From assembly GCF_024128855.1 (NCBI RefSeq), contig NZ_JAMYDV010000018.1, positions 1 through 53,595 on the forward strand: 53,595 nt of DNA. Direction: 5' to 3'. The translations under genes and the position numbers were made by a program. Positions 43,103 to 53,595 of the stretch are shown piece after piece. The notes beneath the pieces are model-generated. The model was not told where the DNA came from. It saw only the letters and a program-made list of their open reading frames with translations, and searched no databases. Within the stretch, counting starts at the first letter, position 1, and each line of letters opens with the position of its first letter. The DNA is from Rhodovulum tesquicola. Its GTDB lineage: Bacteria; Pseudomonadota; Alphaproteobacteria; Rhodobacterales; Rhodobacteraceae.

Positions 43103-44878
43103 TCAGAACGGAAAGAAGAGCGGGATCACCAGAACCGCGGTTGCCGCGAAGATCAGGTTCAGCGGCAGGCCGACCTTGATGAAATCGCTGAACTTGTAGC
43201 CCCCCGCGCCATAGACGAAGGTGTTGGTCTGATAGCCGATGGGCGTGGCGAAGCTGGCCGAGGCGGCGAACATCACCGCCAGGATGAAGGGGCGCGGGTC
43301 AAAGCCCAGCTCGACCGCCAGCGCGATCACGATGGGACCGACCAGAACCGCCACCGCGTTGTTCGACACCATCTCGGTCAACGCGCTGGTCAGCACATAG
43401 ACCGCGGCCAGAACCGCCAGCGGCCCCAGCCCCCCGACCGCGCCCACCGCGCCCTTGACGATCACCTGCGCCGCGCCGGTCTGTTCCAGCCCCATCGACA
43501 GCCCCAGCATGCCGAAGATCAGGAACAGGATGCGCCAGTCGATGGCGTCGAATGCCTCCTCGGGATCGACGCAGCGGGTCATCATCACGATCACCGCGCC
43601 GATCACCGCCAGCCCGGCAATGTCCATCACGTCGAACGCCGCCAGCCCCATCACGCCCAGGATCGTGGCAATGGCGATCGGTGCCTTGGACCGCCGCGTG
43701 GCGCGTTCGGACGGGGCGGACAGGTTGATGATGCCACCATCCTCCATCAGCCGCTGGATGCCCTCGGGCGGACCTTCCAGCAGCAGCGTGTCGGCGAATT
43801 GCAGCCGCAGCTCGGGCAGGTCCTGCGAGATGTTCTGCTCGGCGCGGTGCACCGCCATCAGGTAGACGCCGTATTTCCGGCGCAGCTTCAGATCCTTGAT
43901 CGGCCGCCCGCGCAGATGCGATTTCGGGCCGACGCTGGCCTCCATGGTGATGGTCTGCTCGGCGGTCACCGGGGCAAGGCCCTGGTCGTCCATGTCGCGG
44001 AATTCGACCTGGCCGTTTTCCTTCAGCCCCAGGATCTCGCCCGTGCCGGTCTTGAGAACCACCCGGTCGCCCGCCTCGAGCGTCAGTTCCGCCATGGTCC
44101 GCCGCATCGACACCTCGCCGCGCACCACGTCCAGGATGCGCGTTTCGGCCCGGTTGAAGGGCAGCTCCTTCAGCGGCTTGCCGACATATTTCGACCCCTG
44201 CGGGATCAGCAGGCGCGCCATGAACCGGCGCTTGCTCTCCTGGCCCAGAATGCTTGACAGCGAGGCGCGGTCGGGCAGCAGCCAGCGCCCGGCGATCATC
44301 ATGTAAAGCATGCCCACCGACGCGAAGACCAGCCCCGGCAGCGTCATCTCGAACATGCTCAGCGGGGGCTGGCCGGCCTGTTCGGCAACCCCGCTCATCA
44401 GGATGTTGGTCGAGGTGCCCACCAGCGTCAGCGTGCCGCCGAAGATCGCCGCAAAGGACAGCGGGATCAGCAGCCGCGAGGGCGCCACCCCGACCGAGGC
44501 CGCGACCGAGATCATCACCGGCGTCAGCAGGATCACGACGGGCGTGTTGTTCATGAAGGCCGACGCCCCCATCGCCCCCACCATCATCAGCAGCATCGCC
44601 CGCAAGAGCGAGCCGCGCGCCTGCCGTTTCAGCAGATCGCCCAGCATCGCCACTACGCCGGTGCGTTCCAGCGCAGCCGAGATGATGAACATCATCGCGA
44701 TGGTGATTGGCGCCGGAGAACTGAAGACCTTCAGGAAATCGCGGCTCTCCAGGATCCCCGTCGCCAGCAGCGCCGCAGACGCACCCAGCGCCGTGACCTC
44801 GGGCGGGTAGACCTCCTTGACGAAGCTCAGGAACACCACGGCCAGCAGCACAAGGACGAAGATCTGCTCAAGGCCCAT
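43103..44878 (-). CDS. SLC13-family permease with TrkA-C domains
   Basis: This 591-residue protein has a membrane part at each end and a soluble part of two RCK/TrkA-C-like domains between them (about residues 200-370: GSKYVGKPLKELPF, LEAGDRVVLKTGTGEILGL, and a second VGPKSHLRGRPIKDLKL). SLC13 signature sequences appear as GASAFMNNTPVVILLTPV and SNNAVAVLVGPIVIAL. Members carry sulfate, dicarboxylates or other anions with Na+. The start at 44878 (MGLEQIF) was preferred to one 17 codons earlier because it begins with the first helix. The substrate cannot be told from sequence. Confidence 0.85.
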   Translation of the reverse strand: MGLEQIFVLVLLAVVFLSFVKEVYPPEVTALGASAALLATGILESRDFLKVFSSPAPITIAMMFIISAALERTGVVAMLGDLLKRQARGSLLRAMLLMMVGAMGASAFMNNTPVVILLTPVMISVAASVGVAPSRLLIPLSFAAIFGGTLTLVGTSTNILMSGVAEQAGQPPLSMFEMTLPGLVFASVGMLYMMIAGRWLLPDRASLSSILGQESKRRFMARLLIPQGSKYVGKPLKELPFNRAETRILDVVRGEVSMRRTMAELTLEAGDRVVLKTGTGEILGLKENGQVEFRDMDDQGLAPVTAEQTITMEASVGPKSHLRGRPIKDLKLRRKYGVYLMAVHRAEQNISQDLPELRLQFADTLLLEGPPEGIQRLMEDGGIINLSAPSERATRRSKAPIAIATILGVMGLAAFDVMDIAGLAVIGAVIVMMTRCVDPEEAFDAIDWRILFLIFGMLGLSMGLEQTGAAQVIVKGAVGAVGGLGPLAVLAAVYVLTSALTEMVSNNAVAVLVGPIVIALAVELGFDPRPFILAVMFAASASFATPIGYQTNTFVYGAGGYKFSDFIKVGLPLNLIFAATAVLVIPLFFPF

Positions 44879-44969
44879 GGGCGACTCACTCTCCGGCTGC
44901 GGCAATCCCTGCGAATAAGCTACGGGCACGGCGGCGATTTCAATCGCGAACCGGCGCCATGCCCGGTGC

Positions 44970-44996
44970 AGCAGCGCCGCTGGACCCGGCGCTGCT
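44970..44996 (-). terminator. Terminator after metH
   Basis: AGCAGCGCCG and CGGCGCTGCT form a perfect ten-base stem with a seven-base loop, 14 bases after the metH stop. It has no T-run but is the strongest stem in the gap to the SLC13 gene. Confidence 0.6.
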
Positions 44997-45009
44997 CACT
45001 CTGCGGGCG

Positions 45010-48783
<3,774 letters not shown>

Positions 48784-48862
48784 CTAGACTGTCGCCCGCC
48801 CGCAGTCCACCTCATCTTCGTCACGATGATTATGAGCCGCAGTCATATAGACGCAGGGCGGC

Positions 48863-49369
48863 CTACTTGACCTTCAGCGGCAGGCCCGAGACCACGAATT
48901 CCACCTCGTCCGCCGCGCCCGCAACGCGCTGGTTCAGCCAACCCTGCGCATCGCGGAAGGCGCGCGCCAGCGCGTTCTCGGGCACGATCCCCATGCCCAC
49001 CTCGTTCGAGACCAGCACCACCGGGCCTTGCTGGCGCGCCAGCGCCGCGACCAGCGCCGCGGCCTCGGGCTCCCAGTCGCGGCCCGCGAATATCAGGTTC
49101 GACAGCCACAGCGTCAGGCAATCGACCAGCCGCGGCCCGCGCCCGTCGGTCCGGTCAAGCGCACCGACCAGGTCCAGCGGTTCCTCGACCGTGACCCAGC
49201 CCGCGCCGCGCCGGGCGGCATGGCGGGCGATGCGCTCGCGCATCTCGGCATCGTCGGGCCGGGCGGTGGCGATATAGACCCGCTCGCCCGGCAGGGCAGA
49301 GACCCGCGCCTCGGCCCGGGTGCTCTTGCCCGACCGTGCGCCCCCCGTCACCAGAACGACATGACCCAT
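48863..49369 (-). CDS. cobP: Bifunctional adenosylcobinamide kinase/guanylyltransferase
   Basis: This 168-residue protein has the P-loop GGARSGKST near its N-terminus, then VYIATARPDD, GPRLVDCLTLWLSNLIF and VLVSNEVGMGIVPENALARAFRD, all standard for CobU/CobP. It phosphorylates adenosylcobinamide and transfers GMP to it, a late step in B12 assembly. GGAGGGGG precedes the ATG. It lies between the TRAP transporter and metH on the same strand and is 79 bases from metH, a B12 user. Confidence 0.95.
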   Translation of the reverse strand: MGHVVLVTGGARSGKSTRAEARVSALPGERVYIATARPDDAEMRERIARHAARRGAGWVTVEEPLDLVGALDRTDGRGPRLVDCLTLWLSNLIFAGRDWEPEAAALVAALARQQGPVVLVSNEVGMGIVPENALARAFRDAQGWLNQRVAGAADEVEFVVSGLPLKVK

Positions 49370-49427
49370 GGCCCCCTCCGCTTGTCAGGGCCGTCCGTTA
49401 GCCCGCTCCGCTGCGCCCCGCAACCTT

Positions 49428-50786
49428 CTATCCGCCGACCATCCGCGGCAGCCACAGCACCAATGCCGGAAAGGCCAGCAACAGCCCGACCCGGATCAGT
49501 TCCGCCCCGAAGAACGGCGCGACCCCCTTGAAGGTGTCGATCATCGGCGTGTCCCGCGCCATGGCCGAGATCACGAAGACATTCATCCCCACCGGCGGCG
49601 TGATCAGCCCCAGTTCCACCACGACCAGCGCAAGGATGCCGAACCAGATCTTCAGATCCTCGGTGCTCATCCCGAAGCCCGCGCCCTCGGCCCCCTGCCA
49701 CGGCCCGCCATTGATCGCGACCAGCACCGGCCAGAAGAACGGCACCACCAGAAGGATCATGGACAGGCTGTCCATAAGGCAGCCCAGCAGGATCAGCGCC
49801 AGCAGCACCAGAACCAGAACGGCCATCGGTGCCATGCCCGTTGCCAGGATCCACTCGGCCGCGGCCTGCGGCAGGCCCGCGCGGGACAGGAAGATCTTCA
49901 TCAGTTCCGCGCCCAGCAGGATCAGGTAGATCATCCCGGTGATCGAGGCGGTCTCAAGCAGGGCGGCGCGCATCTCGCCCAGCCGCAGCCGTCCGCGCAG
50001 CGCGCCGTAAAGCCAGACCAGCGTCACTCCCACCGCGGCCCCCGGCGTGGGGTTGTAGAACCCCGCATAGATCCCCCCCAGCACCAGCGCAAAGATCCCC
50101 AGCACCGGCAGGACGCCCAGCGTGGCCGCGCGGAACTCGGCCCGATCCGCCGCCCCCGCCGCAGGCCCCGCGCCGGGGCGGATCGCGACATAGGCGGCGA
50201 TGGTCAGCAGGAACAGCACCACGGCCAGCGCGGCGGGCAGCATCGCGGCCAGGAACATCGTGACGATATTCGCCTCGACGAGGATCGCATAGACGATCAG
50301 CACCACCGAAGGCGGGATCAGGATGCCCAGAACGCCCCCCGCCGCCAGCGTGCCGGTCGCCAGCGCGCCCGAATAGCCCGAGCGTTTCAACTCGGGCAGC
50401 GCGACCTTGCCCATGGTGGAGGCGGTCGCCAGCGACGAGCCGCAGACCGCCCCGAACCCCGCGCAGGCCGCGATCGCCGCCATCGCCGTGCCGCCGCGCA
50501 TCCAGCCAAGCCAGGCATTGCCCGCCCGGAACAGCGCCGCCGACAGCCCCGCGCGGGCCGCCAGCGCGCCCATCAGCACGAACATCGGCACCACCGACAG
50601 GTCGTAGATCGAGAACTGCCCCCAGGCCAGCGTCTTGAGCTGGTTCAGCATCAGCGCAGGCCCGTTCAGCGCCACGATCCCGACGCCGCCCACCAGGATC
50701 ATCGCATAGGCGATGGGCATGCGCAGCGCGATCAGCACGACCAGCGCCGCAAGCCCCGTCAGCCCCAGCGACAGCGCCTCAGCCAT
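49428..50786 (-). CDS. dctM: TRAP transporter large permease (DctM-type)
   Basis: This 452-residue membrane protein has about twelve helices and the typical segments FGAVCGSSLATASTMGKVALPELKRSGY, GTLAAGGVLGILIPPSVVLIVYA and ELGLITPPVGMNVFVI. The ATG at 50786 overlaps the dctQ stop by eight bases. It couples sodium movement to import of an organic acid. The exact solute is not known. Confidence 0.92.
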   Translation of the reverse strand: MAEALSLGLTGLAALVVLIALRMPIAYAMILVGGVGIVALNGPALMLNQLKTLAWGQFSIYDLSVVPMFVLMGALAARAGLSAALFRAGNAWLGWMRGGTAMAAIAACAGFGAVCGSSLATASTMGKVALPELKRSGYSGALATGTLAAGGVLGILIPPSVVLIVYAILVEANIVTMFLAAMLPAALAVVLFLLTIAAYVAIRPGAGPAAGAADRAEFRAATLGVLPVLGIFALVLGGIYAGFYNPTPGAAVGVTLVWLYGALRGRLRLGEMRAALLETASITGMIYLILLGAELMKIFLSRAGLPQAAAEWILATGMAPMAVLVLVLLALILLGCLMDSLSMILLVVPFFWPVLVAINGGPWQGAEGAGFGMSTEDLKIWFGILALVVVELGLITPPVGMNVFVISAMARDTPMIDTFKGVAPFFGAELIRVGLLLAFPALVLWLPRMVGG

Positions 50787-51297
50787 CGGCGCCCCGGCGC
50801 GCGGCGCGTGCATCCTCGAATAGCGTCACAAGGCTTGCCAGCGCCAGAAGCGCCAGCGAGACGAGGACCGGCACGAAGGCGATCCAGACCGGGAATTGCA
50901 GGATCGTGGTGGTGCTGCCATAGGCGCGCTGGTCGGCCATGCCCTGCGACATCCGCCACAGCAGCAGCGCGGCAAAGACAAGCGCCACGGCAGAGGCCAC
51001 CAGCCCCAGCCGCGCCACCCAGCGCGGCGAAGCGCGCATGGTGAAGATGTCGGCGCTGACATTGGCGCGGGTCAACTGGCACCAGGGCAGGAAGGCGAAG
51101 ACCGCAACCGCGACGCCAACCTGCGTCATCTCGAAATCGCCGGCAAAGGGCTTCCAGACCAGGCCGCCGATCACCGAGACCACGTTCATCGCGATCACCG
51201 CGACCAGCACCAGCCCGCCGATCAGCGCCCAACCGGTGACCAGCGCCGCGACCAGCGCGGCGAAGCCCCGCCGCCCGGCCAGCGCGGCGTCGCTCAT
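50779..51297 (-). CDS. dctQ: TRAP transporter small permease (DctQ-type)
   Basis: This 172-residue protein has four predicted membrane helices and the DctQ-type SVIGGLVWKPFAGDFEMTQVGVAVAVFAFLPWCQLTRANVSADIF. The ATG at 51297 shares one base with the dctP stop (TGATG); a GTG one codon earlier is less likely. It forms the membrane complex with DctM. Confidence 0.9.
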   Translation of the reverse strand: MSDAALAGRRGFAALVAALVTGWALIGGLVLVAVIAMNVVSVIGGLVWKPFAGDFEMTQVGVAVAVFAFLPWCQLTRANVSADIFTMRASPRWVARLGLVASAVALVFAALLLWRMSQGMADQRAYGSTTTILQFPVWIAFVPVLVSLALLALASLVTLFEDARAARRGADG

Positions 51298-52337
51298 CAC
51301 TCGGTCCCGTGCTTCGCGATCAGGTCCCGCGCCCGGTCGACCAGCGCCGCCCCGTCGATGCCCCTGGCCGAGACATCCGCGATCCAGCGCTCCACCACCG
51401 GCTCCAGCACCGTGCGGAAGGCGGCGGTTTCCTCGTCGGTCAGGGTGACATGGGTCTTGCCCGCGGCCTCGGCCATGGCGATGCCGCCATCCTCGGTGCC
51501 GCGCCAGATGCGCCCCAGTTCGGCCAGCCAGTCCGGCCCCGAGGCATCGCGGAACGCCTGCTGGATCTCGGGCGGCAGGCTGTCCCAGCGCGCCTTGTTC
51601 ATCGACATCTGGAAGGACAGCGTGCCCAGCCGGGTGCGGTCGGCCAGTTCGACATATTGCCCGGCCTGTTCCTGCAATTTCAGCGCGGGCACGATCTCGA
51701 ACGGGATCAGCGCGCCCTCGACGACGCCCTTCGACATCGCCTGCGGCAGGTCGGGCACCGGCATCGCCACCGGCACCGCGCCCAGCGCCTCCAGCACCCA
51801 GGCGCCGGTGCGGGTGGGGATGCGCATCTTGCGGCCCGCGAAATCGGCCGGGCTGCGGATCGCGGCATCGCGCATCACGATCGCATGGCCGGCATGGACA
51901 TGCAGGAACATCACCTCGACCCCGGGGAAATCGGGTTTCAGATCGGTTTCGAACATCTCGTGCAGGGCAAGGTTCGCAGCCCCGGGATCGTTGAGATAAA
52001 CGAACGGCAATTCAATGACTTCGGTCCGCGGGAACAGCCCCGGCGTATAGCCGTTCGCGGTCCAGACCAGATCCACGACCCCGTCGCGCACCTGGTTGAT
52101 CAGCTCGGGCGGGCGCCCGCCCAGCGTCATGGCGGGGTAGATCTCGATCTTCACCTTGCCGCCGGATTTCTCCTCGACCGCGCGGGCCCAGGGCTCCAGC
52201 GTCTCGGTCTGGGTGGGCGAATTGGCGCCGAGGAAATGGTGCAGCTTGAACCTGTGGTCCTGCGCAAGGGCTGCCCCGGCCGCCCAGAGCGTGGCGGCGC
52301 TCGCGGTCAGCGCTGCGGCCAAGTGATTGAGTTTCAT
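51297..52337 (-). CDS. dctP: TRAP transporter solute-binding protein (DctP-type)
   Basis: This 346-residue periplasmic protein has a signal peptide (ALTASAATLWAAGAALA) and the TRAP signature segments FLGANSPTQTETLEPWARAVEEKSGGKVKIEIYPAMTLGG and LPQAMSKGVVEGALIPFEIVPALKLQE. It delivers the solute to DctQM. GGGGGGATATCC precedes the ATG. The gene leads the operon, and the 127 bases upstream (to the csp terminator) should hold its promoter, although none was clear. Confidence 0.9.
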   Translation of the reverse strand: MKLNHLAAALTASAATLWAAGAALAQDHRFKLHHFLGANSPTQTETLEPWARAVEEKSGGKVKIEIYPAMTLGGRPPELINQVRDGVVDLVWTANGYTPGLFPRTEVIELPFVYLNDPGAANLALHEMFETDLKPDFPGVEVMFLHVHAGHAIVMRDAAIRSPADFAGRKMRIPTRTGAWVLEALGAVPVAMPVPDLPQAMSKGVVEGALIPFEIVPALKLQEQAGQYVELADRTRLGTLSFQMSMNKARWDSLPPEIQQAFRDASGPDWLAELGRIWRGTEDGGIAMAEAAGKTHVTLTDEETAAFRTVLEPVVERWIADVSARGIDGAALVDRARDLIAKHGTE

Positions 52338-52464
52338 GGATATCCCCCCTTGTCCGACGCACGGTCCGGCGCGGGCTGGACCGTTTTCGCGCAGCCCCCC
52401 GGCCGCTCCCTGTCACGCCGCTTGGGCCTACACCGAGTCCCGTTTCCGGTCAACGCGGCATGCG

Positions 52465-52493
52465 AAAAGGGCGCCCGAGAGGGGCGCCCTTTT
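52465..52493 (-). terminator. Strong intrinsic terminator of the csp gene
   Basis: AAAAGGGCGCCC and GGGCGCCCTTTT form a perfect 12-base stem with loop GAGAG, 24 bases after the csp stop. On the minus strand it ends in TTTT. This is the best terminator in the window; its symmetry would also let it act on the plus strand. Confidence 0.9.
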
Positions 52494-52517
52494 GCCGTCA
52501 ATTCAATGCCTTGGCGA

Positions 52518-52724
52518 TCAGGCCAGCGAGATGTTCGTCGCGCTTTCGCGGCCGTCGCGGCCGGATTCGATGTCGAACGTCACTTTCTGGTTGTCGGCCA
52601 GGGTGCGGAGGCCGGCGCGTTCCAGGGCGGTGATGTGGACGAACACGTCCTTCTTGCCGCCATCGGGAGCGATGAAGCCGTAACCCTTTGTTTCGTTGAA
52701 CCATTTCACGGTGCCAGTGGCCAT
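52518..52724 (-). CDS. Cold-shock protein, CspA family
   Basis: This 68-residue protein has both RNA-binding motifs: [11 protein letters not shown] (RNP1) and VFVHITAL (RNP2). It starts [24 protein letters not shown] stands eight bases before the ATG. Cold-shock-domain proteins bind single-stranded RNA and act as RNA chaperones; cold or stationary-phase induction cannot be read from this sequence. The 126 bases upstream contain no gene and probably form its leader. Confidence 0.95.
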   Translation of the reverse strand: MATGTVKWFNETKGYGFIAPDGGKKDVFVHITALERAGLRTLADNQKVTFDIESGRDGRESATNISLA

Positions 52725-53006
52725 CCGTCGTCTCCTTCGTGGTCTTCCGCTCGCACCATTGCAGCGGGCCGGCGCAGTCATGTGTCGATCGAGGAACTGC
52801 AGCCAGTGAAGGTAGACAGTGGTCGAAAGTCGTGAACTCGCAACGAGATAGTGCCTCATCGGCCGCCGTTTTGCAACATGATTTCGCCGCCCCCCGGTCA
52901 AGCCGCCGGTCAGATCGGATTTCCATCGGAATTCCATCGGACTTTCATCGGACCCGGCGCACGGCCCGCACAGGGCGCGTTAACCCTGCTGGGGCAGTCT
53001 GGCGCC
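52725..53006. other. Divergent leader of csp and the BrnA-like gene
   Basis: This 282-base region precedes csp (minus) and the BrnA-like gene (plus). It is moderately AT-rich around 52800-52880 and may hold the csp promoter and a cold-sensitive leader. A near repeat (GGAATTCCATCGGACTTTCATCGGA) lies at about 52928-52952. No known regulatory element was recognised. Confidence 0.35.
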
Positions 53007-53396
53007 ATGACCGATCACATGTTCGACCCCGACCACATGATGGACCCCCACCCGATCCGGCCGCGCCCCGAGCGGCGGCTGGGCAAGCGCGAACTGCGCG
53101 ACCTGGCCGCCGCACAAGAGGCGGTGATGCGGCTGCACATGTTCGTCTATGGCCGCGAGATGCAGGCGCTGCACGTCCCCGAGGCCTGGCACCTGTTGCC
53201 CGAGATCTACCCGGCGACGCCGAAGAAGGTGAAGGTCACCCTGCTGCTGGAGGAACCGGTGGCGAAGTTCTACCGCGCCAACGGGCGGGGCTACCAGGGG
53301 CTGATCAACGACGTGCTGAAGACCTATGCGCAGCTGCGGCTGGCCAAGGTGATCGAGGGGCTGGAGGACAAGGGGCCGAGCGGGGAGCCGGTGTGA
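53007..53396 (+). CDS. BrnA-like antitoxin family protein, orphan
   Basis: This 129-residue protein ends in VTLLLEEPVAKFYRANGRGYQGLINDVLKTYAQLRLAKVIEG, which resembles the BrnA/DUF4415 DNA-binding antitoxin domain (strand, then GRGYQ-x-x-IN-x-VL). The N-terminal part is charged (HPIRPRPERRLGKRELRDLAAAQEAV). No BrnT toxin is encoded on either side, so it is an orphan and may act as a regulator. The start at 53007 was chosen by the first ATG that gives a balanced protein; the open frame upstream is Arg/Pro-rich and not convincing. Confidence 0.6.
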   Translation: MTDHMFDPDHMMDPHPIRPRPERRLGKRELRDLAAAQEAVMRLHMFVYGREMQALHVPEAWHLLPEIYPATPKKVKVTLLLEEPVAKFYRANGRGYQGLINDVLKTYAQLRLAKVIEGLEDKGPSGEPV

Positions 53397-53595
53397 GGGG
53401 GGGGCGGGGGTGGTGGGTTTCACCCACTCTGAGCTTGCCATGCTTTTCCTTGATTGCGCTCTTGAATGTAGCTGTCCCATCCCGGACGATCACATAGACC
53501 CTCGCCGCTCTGCGCTCTTCATGGCAAGATCGTTGCTGGGTGAGGTTCGGGACGCGGGGCGAGGATGCTGATTTCTCTTCACAAGCAGGCGACGA
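53397..53595. other. Right edge, no convincing gene
   Basis: The last 199 bases carry a G-run and a short stem (GTGGG-TTTC-CCCAC region near 53413-53426) right after the BrnA-like gene. An open minus-strand frame runs from the window edge towards the gene but has no known motif. Base composition is lower in GC than the genes, so another mobile or intergenic segment may start here. Confidence 0.35.

Noticed and set aside
48784-48862. SAM or SAH riboswitch upstream of metH
   Set aside because: Only a weak five-base stem (48811-48836) is visible; none of the conserved blocks of known SAM or SAH classes was recognised.
53400-53595. Partial minus-strand gene entering from the right edge
   Set aside because: The frame is open to the edge but has no recognisable motif, and it runs on into the antisense of the BrnA-like gene. 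More sequence is needed to judge it.

Overview
The window looks like chromosomal DNA of a high-GC alphaproteobacterium, most likely a member of the Rhodobacteraceae (Rhodobacterales). The signs are very GC-rich codon use, an FNR-type site in front of cydAB, TRAP and liv transporters, a cobalamin riboswitch in front of btuB, and alphaproteobacterial versions of metH, cobQ and cobP. Genes are tightly packed, often with ATGA-type overlaps. No tRNA, rRNA, CRISPR array or prophage was seen. The only mobile DNA recognised is the right end of an IS3-family element at the left edge (1-127).

Layout from left to right. 1-1363: IS end, NUDIX hydrolase, DUF983 protein. 1570-3822 (+): a secreted four-EF-hand protein, then an ECF sigma factor, a one-helix putative anti-sigma protein and a Spy/CpxP-like periplasmic sensor. 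3837-6983 (-): glycerate 2-kinase and a GH13_18 phosphorylase, together a likely glucosylglycerate breakdown pair. 7097-14087: an NsrR-like Rrf2 regulator divergent from cydDC-cydAB-cydX, the bd-type quinol oxidase and its assembly exporter. FNR and NsrR operators lie directly before cydA. 14124-18652 (-): a complete branched-chain amino-acid/amide ABC transporter (livJ-H-M-G-F). 18777-23682 (-): three coupled glycosyltransferase genes, one fused to a methyltransferase. 23736-28289 (-): cobalamin block with promoter, riboswitch, btuB, btuF and cobQ.

28331-37394 (-) is the most unusual part. It is an eight-gene array coding for a Ser/Thr kinase, an FHA protein, a PP2C phosphatase, three P-loop GTPases (two of clear dynamin-like type) and two proteins I do not recognise. 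It looks like a phospho-signalling circuit that controls a membrane-remodelling GTPase machine. Divergent from it are an endonuclease/exonuclease/phosphatase-family gene and a cardiolipin synthase (37697-39916).

39913-43012 (-): an arsenate-resistance operon that exports 1-arseno-3-phosphoglycerate (an ArsR-ArsC fusion, GAPDH and ArsJ), with a palindromic operator over its start codon. 43103-44878 (-): SLC13/TrkA-C permease. 45010-49369 (-): cobP directly before B12-dependent metH. 49428-52337 (-): a dctPQM TRAP transporter. 52518-52724 (-): a cold-shock protein with a strong terminator. 53007-53396 (+): an orphan BrnA-like protein.

Two themes run through the window. B12 import, synthesis and use are represented at two loci (btuB/btuF/cobQ and cobP/metH). 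Respiratory and chemical stress responses are represented by cyd/NsrR, ars and the ECF sigma group. All functional calls rest on reading motifs and gene context; no database search was run.
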